A DNA stretch of 64,000 bases from Toxorhynchites rutilus septentrionalis (lineage: Eukaryota; Arthropoda; Insecta; Diptera; Culicidae): NCBI RefSeq assembly GCF_029784135.1, contig NC_073746.1, forward strand, positions 295,206,089 to 295,270,088. The letters run 5' to 3'. This document shows positions 24,490-35,893 of this stretch, in pieces. The translations under genes were made by a program, and so were the position numbers. Below the pieces are notes generated by a model. The model was not told the DNA's origin. It did not search any database and was given only the letters and a program-made list of their open reading frames with translations. Numbering within the stretch: position 1 is the stretch's first letter; each line of letters opens with the position of its first letter.

Positions 24490-25859
24490 AAATGAACTGA
24501 TCGGCAGATATTTAGTGAAATCACCACAAATTATCGGCATATCTATTCGCATCGAGCTGATAGAATAGATTTATATTTCGAAACAAAAATGAATCTAATG
24601 TGTCTTTCACTAAAAACATGTATCAGATGGAAAATAAATTCTTATTTTTACATACATGCTAATCATTACCGGGAACAAGTTTATAGCCATTCTAGAAGAC
24701 CGGCCGGAAGACTGTTTTTTCCTCCTGTGGTGTGAATTGATGCTTATCGCACGCTACCGGGCAATCTAACATCACAATTTGACGATATAATAGAGTAATT
24801 AAGTTCAGCGGAAACCAACCCGCACGATGGGAACCTAACCAAAAAAAAGAATCCAATCGTTTATTAGGGCTTTCAAAAGACGAAGAAAAACATATCAACG
24901 GGAGCTCTCAGTGATTGACCTTCAACCGCGGATCGCTAGAATGTGGGAACCGTGTGTGATCGATTCAGAACAGAAAGGACGTCCCTCTCCACTTCTACCA
25001 AAATGATGCCGGCGACGATGACTATCGCATTTGTCCAAAGCAGCCGTTCTGTGGCCCAGCTAACCCCACCGAAGAATATTACCCGATATTAGCCAAAGCA
25101 TATTATTATCGTCGTCATCCTAGCCAACGACCATTTGCGCTGGCCACTCACAAAATAATTTAGCCTATCAACAAGGAAACCCCACGCTCGATGAATTAGA
25201 TACTCGCACCGAGAAGGGGAAAAATGTTATTAACTCAAAGAAAGTGCCTAAGTTTGAAGCCTTATTGGCACTGGCTTCAGCGCAATCAATCCGGTTCCCG
25301 ACATATCGAATCGCGCCATTACAATGCAGATTTTTCTCACTTTCAGTATCATCGCCATCGTCAGCATGATCTCTGGTCCATCCATCTCGAAGATATCATG
25401 TCCGCGCTGACCTTTTTTTTTCTTTTCTACATTCTGATCAACTCATGCCACCAGGAGATATCTGCGGCGGGCCCAAGATGACTTTGGCGCTGGCAAACAA
25501 AACTCCGCCCTCCCACCGGAGAGTGTTTAATTTCTAGTATTATTGTCCGTCCGTGTTCACCACAAATATGGGTATCCATGCCCGGTAGTAGTGCGCCAGG
25601 TGGAGTGTTTCGCACAGGCGGGCGGTACGACGAAATCCGCACCTAATGGCATTTCAACAAATTGGTTTCAACGTGATTTTTTGTTTTGATCATTGGCTGG
25701 GCCGTGGTTGGCCGTGCTCACAGTTCGGCCGGTAAATAATCCGACCACTGGCCAATAAGTTGCATTATGTGGTCCCTTAAAATAAATGTTTCTCAAAATG
25801 TCTTTAAAAGCATCTATTTCAAGCTAGCGGAATTGAAGTATTGCGTCGCATTCAAACTT
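24490..25859. other. Noncoding, low-repeat region
   Basis: No gene, RNA or element is supported. Several short frames lack motifs. The GC content and lack of repeats between 24,900 and 25,700 set it apart from its flanks. Confidence 0.4.
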
Positions 25860-26280
25860 CTTGTTGAAAAGCACAGCATAACAGGTTTTTGAGTGGCTGC
25901 TATACAAATGAAACTCAAATTTCTGCAAATTTTGTATGTGAAAGTATTAGATACTCCTCCCTCTTTTTCAGGTGGGACTGCTATACAAATGAAACACAAA
26001 TTTCTGCATAACTCGAGAATTAATCAAGCAAATGAAACCAAATTTGGCATGCGGAGGTTTTATGGTGCAATAAGTGTTCTTACGTTGGTTAGACACTACA
26101 CCCCCCTCTCTAAGGGGAAGCAGCCATACAAAATTAAACGGGGTCGATTAAAAGATCAATCAATGAACAGTTCTGCGATTGGACCCATGAACTTGCTCAT
26201 AGAAAGAAAACGTGTATGTTTGAAGGTATTGATAACACAAAACAAATTTTGGGCGGGACGAAGTTTGCCAGGTCAGCTAG
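25860..26280 (+). mobile_element. Helitron 3'-terminal fragment
   Basis: The end AGTTTGCCAGGTCAGCTAG, followed by T, matches the 3' terminus of the Helitron at 21742-23914. The interior repeats ATACAAATGAAAC.CAAATTTCTGC twice (near 25900 and 25983), as in mosquito non-autonomous Helitrons. No clear 5' TC end was found. Confidence 0.65.
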
Positions 26281-27404
26281 TGTGTAATATAATGTTTGAA
26301 CTTTTTCTCGAATATTCGGCAGTAAATCAGGTCTCCTATATGATTCTCCCTCAGACTCATATTCATAACACAACTCATGTTTTTGTGAGTGACTTTGACA
26401 TTTGCCTTACAGAAAATTCAAGCCAGATAACTTGTTGTTGCTGAAGTGGTGTCTGTCGATGGATCGAAAATATCTGATCTGCAAGGAATACTTTAAACAA
26501 TTTTTTAACCTGGGCAGTACTAAGACTTTAGTTTTCTACGAAGGAAACTGAGATGCTAATGTCATAAGAGCAGAGGATCTAAACACTCAACATCAAGTGT
26601 GGGCTAATCAATTAAAACGATTCAAAAACTTTGTATTGAAACAAAATATTTACGCAAAAAAATGCTAATTCCACTCTTTGATAATAATTTGGTGACCCTG
26701 AAAAGGACCGTTCAGTTTTACTGTAGAGTATTTTTTGTTCACCTCACTAGTGGTACAATCGAGTGGTGATGGCAGAAGGATGGTAATTAATCGTTGGATA
26801 GTGCATATCACTATAAATGATGCCGAAGTGTAAAAAGACTGCTAAAACTGGCAACCTAGCATTTGTAGGCAACATTTTTTTTAAATTTAACTCTCATCAT
26901 TAACATGCATTGCTCGTCGTCTAGAAAAAAACACTAAAACACTGAAATCCCGGAGCACGGATTTTATAAATGTACTCGGGTACAATTGATCGCCGCTTGA
27001 TAGAAGCATCGGGGAACTGGGGGAACGCAAATTGGACCAATCAAAACGTGGGATTTAACGCAGTAGAAAATCGCACCAAACACAAAGTTACACAGTCCCG
27101 TATTCTTATTGAATGACCAACCAACCGGGAGAGCACAAATTGCTTGTAACAACCAGAATGCGGGATTTTCGCTTCAATAATGCTTGAAATTTATCAGTTA
27201 ATTGACAGTTAGCTCCATAAAAAACAGGAAGTGGGTTATATCTATGGTATAACCGCAAGGGTGACGTAGGACTATCGTTGATTTAGAGATCATTTGTTTG
27301 AAGTTAAATCTAAATCCATTCTGAATGAATGAATAAATGAATATTTGGGGGACTTCAAAAACGAGAGCGTTACGTTGGAGGCTCAAGGTTTTGTGCATCT
27401 AATA
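26281..27404. other. Noncoding stretch
   Basis: No gene is supported. A few AT-rich repeats and short frames without motifs are present. Confidence 0.4.
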
Positions 27405-27590
27405 TTGGATACAAAAAACCTTGTTCTGAAGAATAATCTTCAGAAGCTTTCCTGCTAACTGCACTTGATTGACAAATCACAAAACCAAATCACAAAAACC
27501 AAAAAAAAAAAACCAAATGTATGTGGTCGCAGTATTATATGGATAGAAAACATTAAAATAAACTCGCTTGAATGTAATTTTCAATTCCAA
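27405..27590. repeat. Repeat unit also present at 28495-28800
   Basis: The elements ATATTGGATAC, TTCAGAAGCTTTC, TATATGGATAGAAAA and ATTAAAATAAACTC occur here and again, in the same order, at about 28625-28800. Part of the unit is also seen at 28500-28600. The unit directly precedes the histone H3 pseudogene. Confidence 0.6.
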
Positions 27591-27599
27591 GACTATGGC

Positions 27600-27935
27600 T
27601 TTCGGTGGTAAGGCACACGAAAGCAGCTCGGATAAGCGCACCAGCCGCAGGATAAGTGAAGAAGTCACATCGCTATCGACAGGGAACTCTGCGTGAAATT
27701 CATCGCTATTGGAAGTCGACCGAATTGCTGATCCGCAAGCTACCTTTGCAGCATTTGGTTCGTGGAATTGCTCAGGACTTCAAAACCGACTTGCGCTTCC
27801 AAAGTTCCGCGGTTATGACGCTGCAGGAGGCTTATTCGAGGATACCAATTTGTGTGCTATCCATGCAAAACGCGTCACATCATGCCCAAGGACATCCAGC
27901 TGGCCCATCGTATCTGAGGAGAGAGTTCTATATTA
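27600..27935 (+). pseudogene. Histone H3 pseudogene (replication-dependent type)
   Basis: Two forward frames together spell most of histone H3: an eroded GGKA.. N-terminal tail, the [20 protein letters not shown] and LLIRKLPLQ stretches, [16 protein letters not shown], then after a shift [15 protein letters not shown] and the KDIQLA-related end. SSAVM is the residue set of canonical H3, not of the H3.3 variant. The N-terminus lacks a proper start, about 15 residues around the ALQEASEAYLVG region are disturbed by a frameshift, and a further shift follows AKRVT. The coding part cannot be translated as one protein. A recognisable 3' stem-loop follows at 27954. Confidence 0.88.
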
Positions 27936-27953
27936 GCTTAGCATATAATCAAC

Positions 27954-27971
27954 GGTCCTTTTCAGGGCTCC
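27954..27971 (+). promoter_or_regulatory. Histone mRNA 3' stem-loop (decayed)
   Basis: GGTCCTTTTCAGGGCT matches the pattern of the histone 3'-end processing hairpin, with a TTTC loop and a six-base stem that includes two G-U wobbles. Its place, some 20 bases after the end of the H3 similarity, is as expected for a replication-dependent histone gene. Confidence 0.6.
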
Positions 27972-28494
27972 AAATTTGATGGATTAGAGTTCAGAAAAGT
28001 TTTTTACAGGCCGAACTGAAAGGGGCATTTAGCGAAAATCGTGGTGTCGATGATAATTCAATACCGATAGGTGCCATGGATATGAATTTCATAATGAAGA
28101 GTATGAAATACATGACATGATGTAGTGAATATATCCGAAGAAATCACTTTGGTGAAACTGCATTATAAAATTATTTGTGTACGAATGCCGCAATCGATAG
28201 TCGACTCTAATTTGCGCTCGATTCCTCCTTTGAGCATTAATAATCTCTTTCTGGCAAAACGAAGTGGTATGAATCACATTATTCGAATGATAGAATGAAG
28301 AAGTTTTCTGATAATTTCCTTCAACCTCCAAACATCTTTTTCTCCCGTTTGTCGTTTTCGCGTTCGCTAATCCTTTCTCACATGACCTATTTCTCGTTTG
28401 AGAAATTGTTGAGTAAACATTGTTTGCCAGCGCGCGTAGAGCGGGAATTCCTAAAGATTCATTGCACCTCTAATAAATTGCCGAAAGACGTGGT

Positions 28495-28800
28495 CTTACG
28501 TTGATCGCACTTGATTGAAAAAATCCAAAACGAAACGTCGCAGCATTATATGAGTAGAAAGCAAATAATCGCTCGAAAATGACTTGATTTTCGCGATGTG
28601 ATACATTTTCCGTTTTTCATGTTATGCATCCAATATTGGATACGAAAATTTTCCACTGATGGGGAAAAAAATATTCAGAAGCTTTCTTGTTAATTGCGAT
28701 TCATTGAAAAATCTCAAAACCTAAGGTATTTGGTTGCAGTGTTATATGGATAGAAAATATTAAAATAAACTCTTTCGCATGAATGTATTTTTCAATTCCC
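28495..28800. repeat. Second and partial third copies of the unit upstream of the H3 pseudogene
   Basis: See 27405-27590: the GCA.TATATG.ATAGAAA motif recurs at 28540-28565 and 28737-28757, and ATATTGGATAC at about 28631. The unit may come from a decayed histone repeat or from an unrelated element; I cannot tell which. Confidence 0.5.
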
Positions 28801-29120
28801 AGGGGAACTGGGAGATTATTTTTCAGCAACGATGATAGCAACGAGAGTTCCGTGCGTGTATGTGTGTGTGTGGCGGCTGCTCCGATGTCTCAAGCGAAAC
28901 CGTGGCATCACTCTCCTCCTGATGGATTCCCTTCTGGTCTTAGGTGCACAAACAGGCTCTTGTTGACACCGTTCATCAGCGCTTTCATGATAAACGAAAT
29001 TAGCTTCACCACAACAGCGACAACATGCTCCAATCGCTGTTCAATTATAACTGAGTGGATTTCCGAGCGGCGCTCGCTTATATACCGATTGGTGATTTCA
29101 ATAGCCAGCTTTTTTTGGAA

Positions 29121-29444
29121 TCAAATCTTCTGCAAATGGTTCCAAACGGTTTTATGGTCTATAGCCAGTTCCTGGCCAATCGAGCGAGTGCTCACATGCC
29201 GGTCTACTTGGATGATTTCAAAGATTTTATCGATTTCCACGACGATTGGCCTACCAGTACGGGGTGTATCTTTGACAGCCACTACACTAGAACGAAATCG
29301 ATCAAACCAACGCTGTGCTGTGCGAATCGTTACAGTATCGGGTCCATAAACTACACGATTTTTTTCGGCCGCCTTCGTTGCCGTTTTTCCTTGCAGGTAG
29401 TAAAAACGTAAAGTATGGCGAATTTCTTGCTTAGTGGACTCCAT
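29121..29444 (-). pseudogene. Mariner transposase N-terminal fragment
   Basis: The minus-strand frame starts MESTKQEIRHTLRFYYLQGK and shows the paired helix-turn-helix of mariner transposases, with AAEKNRVVYG, TIRTAQRWFDRFRS and a DTPRTGRPIV linker, ending in a TVWNHLQKI block. The whole catalytic DDD domain is missing, so it is a truncated relic. It belongs to a mariner (SETMAR-like) lineage and is not the other half of the relic at 17482. Confidence 0.85.
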
Positions 29445-29479
29445 CTTTGACGCGCTATAACATGATACTTGTAGCACAG

Positions 29480-32084
29480 ATTGTCGTCTTTAAAAAGCCG
29501 TATAGTATGACCCGATGCGATAAGTACAACACAAGATATGTTTAAGTGTTGCCATATATTGACAATATACGACATTTCTTTTTTCCCAACCCAATTTTTG
29601 CGATAAGGAACAAAACTACCACTTTCCACGGAAATCTGAGAACCACTATGTCGGTTTCACATGGAATGGCTGTAAAGATTTATTTATTTATTCCTCGTCT
29701 ATCGAGAATAGAACTTTCTGTTCAATTTTCTCTTATTTCTACTCAAAATTACGAATTATAAGTAGGGCTGGAAAGTTATGCCGTTTTATGCAAACAAATA
29801 AGTTTTCGATCAGTTTTTTCCAAACAATTATGCAACCACCTGTGTTATCAATAACCTATTGGCATCTAGTGTACAATTGGACGGCCCCTTTTTGGTATGG
29901 TTTGTTAACTGATTATTAGTACTGAATAAGTTGCTATCACGCAGAAAACGAGTGAGAGCATAAAACTTTCGTCGCTTCTTAAGGTCATCTTAATTTATCA
30001 ACATGGGTCCAGACTCATAGGAAGTCAGAGGAAGTCGTCCGACGCCGTTAGCATTATTGATTATTGTGCCTCTGCATCGGGAGCGCCATCATGTACGCCT
30101 GCTGCAGTAGTTATAGTATCGGAATAGAAAACGTCAAACAAAATCAGATAATGTCGGTCCGGTCAAAATACTGTCAAAAAGTCGGTGTAGAAAAAACATG
30201 TAGTCAAAGAGGAAGCGAGAAATCCAATCGCACACGACTTTCCTGAAACGAAACCACACATACGAACTTGAATTTAGGAAAAAAAAAACTATACTATTAT
30301 ACCGGGCATAGGTTCAAGATTTTTGAAGAGGTCTCAAATTGTTTCCGTAGCTTATTTTACTACCTGTTGTCCGAGAGAGCTTGCTTCGCTCTCCGAATTT
30401 ATTTTAATTGATCTCTTGTGTTTTTTTCCTATCGAGAACGGCTTTGCTCTCGTGAGAGACAGGTAGACTGTCAATGGAGAGAAACTAAGGTATACATCAT
30501 TGCCTTCTGATCTATTCAGGTCTGCTTAATGCTCTCGCTTTTAAACTGATGTTCGAATTGAAGGATATTTGAGTCTCTCGAGCACACATCACAATCCGTG
30601 AAACCATTCTTAGCACGGCTTTTCTTTGCATTTATATTCAATGACGACATTGGGAGAATGAGAGAAGGATCTGAGAACTTGAATACATTAATTAGCGGTT
30701 TGAGTGAATGGTGTGGTGATCATGGCTGGTTTACGAAACCTAAAAGGCTATATACTCACAGTACTCGATCACATCAAAGCCTTTAGTCTTTTCGCCACGG
30801 TTTTTCCTAGATTATCGGTCGTTATTGATACCATGTGAACGGTGATAAATTGAGCACCTAGTCTTGCCAAAGCCCCCTCCGGCAACTGCAGTAGTAACCA
30901 CATTACAGGACTGTGGCGAAATTGATTTCCACTAGTTCCGCTACCCGATACCACAGAGCAGGGCAAAAGACCCGCCCTTCAATCTGTGGGCATCTCTCCT
31001 CGCGCGCCCGCTGCCACCCAGCGAGAAGAAGAGAACCCTTATCAAAATTCCATTATCTATTTCGGTTTCAACTTACCGCTTCCCACCAACTCCAAACATG
31101 CCGTGGCCGAAAAGGGAGCATCCGGACGATGGAGATGATGATGGCCTTGCCAAGAGCACTACTACTACTACTACTATCACCACCACCACACTGCTACTCG
31201 CGCTCATCTCGCGATCCACGATGAGCAGCTTGGCGGCGCGAAGGAACATCGAGAACCAACAGCAGATTAATTAGCGCTGATTAGATCGTTTCCCTTCACG
31301 CTCGTCTGGACAACAGCAGGATTGAACCAATGGGCAAGGGACCCTTCATACGTACACAGCAGGAAAAAAAACTATAATAAAAAGACGCAAGCCAATTGAC
31401 AGGGAAACTTACACACAGAGGTGGAGACCGAAAGACAAAATGTTTCTCCGTGCTCCTTGGCGCGGATCCTAATGCCCCGACCATCGATGGACAGACGCGA
31501 AATAAGCATTCTTGAGAAATTACACCCGTGCAAAACCCGACATCCGCTGAAGCTCACCTTTTCTGTGGGTTTACGGGAAGAAACGTAATAGCCGAAAAAT
31601 ATGTGATCGTACGTTTGTGTGTGGCGTGGCTGCGAAGAACGGGAGCGAAGCTGAGAATGATCAGTGATCTGCGAGTGCCGGAGAGCGATGATGAGCATGA
31701 AACAAAAAAAAATATGAGAGAGAGCAGATAGAGTAAGATGCAAGCTCAGGAGAATGTTCGCTGAGTAATGGAAAAGACCGAAACAAGTTGCGACAGTGTT
31801 GCCAGTGCGAAGATTTTTTTTGCGGCGTGTGATGCATTCAACCAGAGTACGTTTATGGCAAGGTAATCTTGACTCGAAGTGTTTCACGACACGATTCACT
31901 TATACACTCTCAACTATGACATCTTAGCTTTGACGGGAAGCAGCGATCGCAAAACAATTCACTTTCGTAACTTTCGAATGTTTTTTAATGATTTTTGTAG
32001 CGTCGAGTCCAAAGAGAACTTAGCCTTTCATATCTTTTTGAAAAGCTCACACTTTTGTACATGTCATATCAAAAATGTTATGTA
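29480..32084. other. Noncoding region
   Basis: No gene supported. 30,900-31,700 is relatively GC-rich with CpG-containing segments and lacks transposon signatures. A trinucleotide run lies at 31161-31191. It may contain regulatory sequence for the downstream TPR gene, but nothing decides that. Confidence 0.4.
31161..31191. repeat. Trinucleotide microsatellite (ACT then CAC units)
   Basis: Seven or so ACT units are followed by three CAC units in an uninterrupted run. Confidence 0.8.
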
Positions 32085-32995
32085 CAGGGTGGGCCATTTA
32101 AAGTGGAAGGATTTGTTTTTGCAATAGCAAAGTAAAGAAGTGGAATTTTAAAATTTTTTTTTTGAAAATAATTTATTTTGGTTCAAGGAGATTTGTTCTA
32201 ACTACTTTGTGATTATGATATCTCGTAAATGACCGCCTCTGGCCTTGACCGCAAAATGTGCCCTTTTTTCGGCATTTTCCATCACTTTGCCCAATGTTTC
32301 GGCCGATATGGCAGCAATTCCTTGTCGGATATTGTCTTTTAGCGCAGCCAGGGTCCTTGGTTTACCAGTGTATACCTTGGATTTTAAATATCCCCATAAA
32401 AAAAAGTCAGGAGGCGTCAAATCAGGTAATCTCGGTGGCCAGTCATAATCGCCATTTTTCGATATTAATCTTCCGGGGAACATTTCGCGCAATAATTTGG
32501 TCGTGGCAGCCGCTGTATGGCATGTAGCGCCGTCCTGTTGGAACCAGTAATTGTCCAATTCATTATGCGTCGGAGAGTGGTTCGAGCGATGCCTAACTCT
32601 TGCGAACGACGGCGACCTGATGTCGATGGAGTCTCTGCAACACTGGCTCGAACGGCATCAATATTCTCGTCGAAACGTCTTGGTCGTTGTCTGGACAGAT
32701 GACTGGCATTACCAACACTACCAGACGATATAAATTTGGCATATAATCGACGTATAGTGTTGTCTCCAGGCGATGTTTTAACTTTATTTTTATTTTTCCA
32801 CGCACGTTTAGTTAACACAATTGAGAAGTTATTTTGAATGTACAGCTGAACAATTTCAGCGCGTTGTTTATGTGTGTATTGTTCCATGGTTAAAATGAAA
32901 TGACGCTTCCAACGCGGTATGACATTTGTTAATCTGACATCTTTGTCAAAAGTTATGGGGTTGCCAGATGCTTCCACTTTAAATGGCCCACCCTG
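32085..32995 (-). mobile_element. DD41D Tc1/mariner-type element, longer copy
   Basis: The terminal repeats CAGGGTGGGCCATTTAAAGT and its reverse complement are flanked by TA at 32083-32084 and 32996-32997. The copy is 911 bp and encodes most of a transposase on the minus strand with a central deletion. The ends and flanking 150 bp are nearly identical to those at 22015-22573. Confidence 0.9.
32202..32887 (-). pseudogene. DD41D transposase with central deletion
   Basis: The probable start is the Met of MEQYTHKQRAEIVQLYIQNN, an N-terminal DNA-binding helix region (DUF4817-like). It runs through a second helix-turn-helix ending in RTTLRRIMN. The frame then breaks and resumes at YWFQQDGATCHTA, the second catalytic Asp, with the third at PDLTPPDFFLWGYLKSKVY. 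Forty-one residues separate these two Asp residues, the spacing of the DD41D (rosa-like) group. The region that should hold the first catalytic Asp is deleted at the frame break (near 32,555), so the protein is inactive and the copy can only have moved by help in trans, if it moved after the deletion. Confidence 0.88.
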
Positions 32996-33003
32996 TAGTA
33001 TGT

Positions 33004-33028
33004 TTTATTATTATTATTATTATTATTT
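33004..33028. repeat. (TTA)n microsatellite
   Basis: About eight TTA units follow directly after the DD41D element. Confidence 0.85.
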
Positions 33029-34015
33029 TGAAATATATCGGCTTTTTTAGCAATACTTGGTTTCCTATTCATAGAAAAAGTAACTTTTGAACCGCTTGAC
33101 CGATTTATGATATGATCACAATGTATGAGAGATATTCAGATGAAGTGACTAAGAACAAAGATTACCCGCACCTCAAGCGGATACATACAGTCAATCGCAA
33201 AATTAAGTATACACATGCTACTTGACGATATTTTCCATTTATTCGGCACAAAATATTTTTAATACATTTATTCTTTTGATGCATTTTAGTATACGCGCAA
33301 TGAAATTCCGCGAAAGTTTTCTGGCTAACTATATAACCCTAAAAGATGAAAGAATCTCAATTTGAAAAATTGAGTGTACCGTTTTGTCTCAAATTCCGAA
33401 CACTTAAGCTTTGTTGGTCATTAGACAGTGTCTCATTACTCAAAATTGTACTTTATCGCGAAATTAATGTGGTTTGTGGATACAATAGAGCCTTTTCTTT
33501 CATTTTTCCGCCATAAAATTTATTTACAAATACATATTTACGGTGAAAAACTAAAAATATGTTTGATTACATTTGTCTCAAATTCCGAATAGCATTTTTT
33601 TTAAATCCTAACTTTTGAACTACTTCACCGATTCAGATGATCGACGTATCAAATTAAAGCCAAATAGCTATTTTGCTTTGGAAAAAACTATACTCCCAAA
33701 AATTCGGATTTTGTGCTTCGAAACATGATTCAAATTCCGAATTTGCTAACGCAAACATTTTATCACTGGTTTTGACAGTCACTTTTCTGCAAATGCTTAG
33801 TATTATAAGTTAAAGACAGTATCGGTACCTGTAAATCAGGGATTCTCAAACTGTTTTGGGCAATAGACCCCTTTTCCAGAATTAAGCCATACTATAGACC
33901 CCCATAGCCAAATTTCTTTGAAAATCTTATCTCTAGTTTTTTTCTTACTGAATATTTATCAATTTGAAATCTTTGCAGTTGGTTAATTGAATAAACTTGA
34001 CATTATATTCTCACT

Positions 34016-34090
34016 GAGGCGATCTGGCGTAGTGGTAACATCCGCATCTCTAACGCGAAAGGTCACGAGTTCAACTCACACTCCCGACAT
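34016..34090 (+). repeat. tRNA-derived SINE head
   Basis: TGGCGTAGTGG (34025-34035) fits an RNA polymerase III A box, and GGTCACGAGTTCAACTC (34061-34077) resembles a B box, at tRNA-like spacing. It does not fold as a proper tRNA with a full acceptor stem by inspection, so a SINE remnant is preferred to a tRNA gene. Confidence 0.55.
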
Positions 34091-35756
34091 TCTTTCAAAA
34101 AATGGAAGTAATGTGACAAACCAGCCAAAAGTATTGTAAGTCACTATAATACTGAAGAAAAATTATTTTCTCATCATATTCAACAAAATTAATAGAGATA
34201 AAATTTAGTAAATATTAAGTGTAATAAATTATTATTAATACAAATTACTCACAACCTATAAAAACATTCATATCGCAAACCAATCTATCCACAACTAACA
34301 GATATCAAAATACGGTTCAATATTGATTAGTTAAAGCCTTAAAGCTCCTCGTTCGTTGATTTTCAAATGGTTCCTTCAGTTTCGCGTTGTTTGTAACCAT
34401 AATGAAGTCTTTTTCGACAAAGTATGATGATGAAAGACGAGGACGGAAACGAGAAGCAATGTCTCACATCGCAGGATAGTGTTTTCCAATGTTTCGTTAT
34501 AACTAGAGCATATGACAACCTTGTTTGTACTCCTGCCTCATCTGTGCTGATGATAATCAACTTTTCTTGCACCATTTTTTATCTAAAAATATTTTAGATA
34601 AATAATTGTGTAATGCTTCCAAGTGAGTGACATATGATAATATAACATCTTTTTGAAGCTACGACTTCTCCGATATTCTCAGCAACTCAGGTATTACAAT
34701 ATTTAACGTACATATTTTTTATGGTGTATGTAGGGGTAGTGAGCAATAATATCGGAAAAAAATGAAAAATCGATTTTTCTCTGTTTTTTCAAAGATTTTC
34801 TGGACTAACACATTTTTTTGGCATTAACCTTATCAACCAGCTTTTATTTTGTTCCTAAAAACTTCCTGTAGAACCTAGCTGATTTTTCAAAATTTGAAGT
34901 AAATTAGAGGAGTATTTAATCGCAAATCGTACCAGAAGTACAAAATCCTAAGCGACTCTCAGAATAAACGATTCGTAAAATCTCAAGTTTCTTGAAACAT
35001 CTCAAGTCAAACCATCTCAAGTTTCCTGAAAAAATTGAAAAAAAATTGTTACGCCATGCACATAGATGACCAAGCATTTTGTGAATTATTTTTCAATCAC
35101 TTTATTCTAGTGCAAATACCTTGTAATCTCTTGAATTAAATTAGAAGTTGAGTACAGGTTGAGTTGAGTTCAAGATCCAACGTTTTTCAGAAAGCATATG
35201 AACTGCAAGTTCAATATACAGCAATAATATTTTCTTCTAAGATATTAGTCATTCTCAGGTTTGCCCATATACAGAATATTCTGTATTTTGCAGATTTTTC
35301 ACCAAATATCAGATACAGAATCTGTATATATAGAATTACAAATTTTCTGCAGATACAGAATTTAAAGATATGTTTTCAAATTCAAATTTAAATGTTAAAT
35401 TAATTACTTTTTTTTTCTTTTTTTTTTCTTTTTTTTCGTTGAGTCATGAAGATATGTATATTGAACCATATGAAATGTCACCTCACTTCTCCATTCCTTC
35501 TAAGGATGTTTTTGGGACACTTTTTGATAATTCCACATTCATCAGCGTGTGTTGATTGAATATTTTCGCTTCACAATGCCAACAAAACAAAATACTGAAA
35601 TCGGTTGGCTTCCACAATAATGGACTCTATTTTGAAAGCAAGGAACTATGTATCGGCTCAAGGAGGAGCGTCAAGGATGAAATTGACGGAAAATTCAAGA
35701 AAAGTGAAGTTCAACAAAACCATGTATAAACATCATTCAATTTATTATGAGAAAAC

Positions 35757-35800
35757 TTTTTTTACGATTTATTTTACTTCTTTTTTTTGCAGACTTATCT
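35757..35800 (-). other. Probable 3' end of the RLE retrotransposon
   Basis: Read on the minus strand, the coding end is followed by about 100 bp of untranslated sequence, then A-rich runs at about 35,790-35,780 and 35,765-35,757, with an AATAAA-like sequence between. The boundary is approximate. Confidence 0.4.
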
Positions 35801-35893
35801 CACTTCTTAACTAGGCGAACCTAGCCAGAATTTTCACCTGCCAAAGGGGGACTAGGCTCTGCGGAATGCACGTATCTGCATGCTCGTGCTGTT

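Noticed and set aside
28783..29349. A 188-codon forward open frame
   Set aside because: Most of it is the opposite strand of the mariner N-terminal relic, and the rest has no motif. It is a shadow frame.
31372..31899. A 175-codon minus-strand open frame
   Set aside because: No domain, biased composition and no supporting context; probably chance in a GC-richer noncoding region.
34016..34090. Functional tRNA gene
   Set aside because: It has A- and B-box-like sequences but no convincing acceptor stem or complete cloverleaf by eye, and it sits inside a hAT element.
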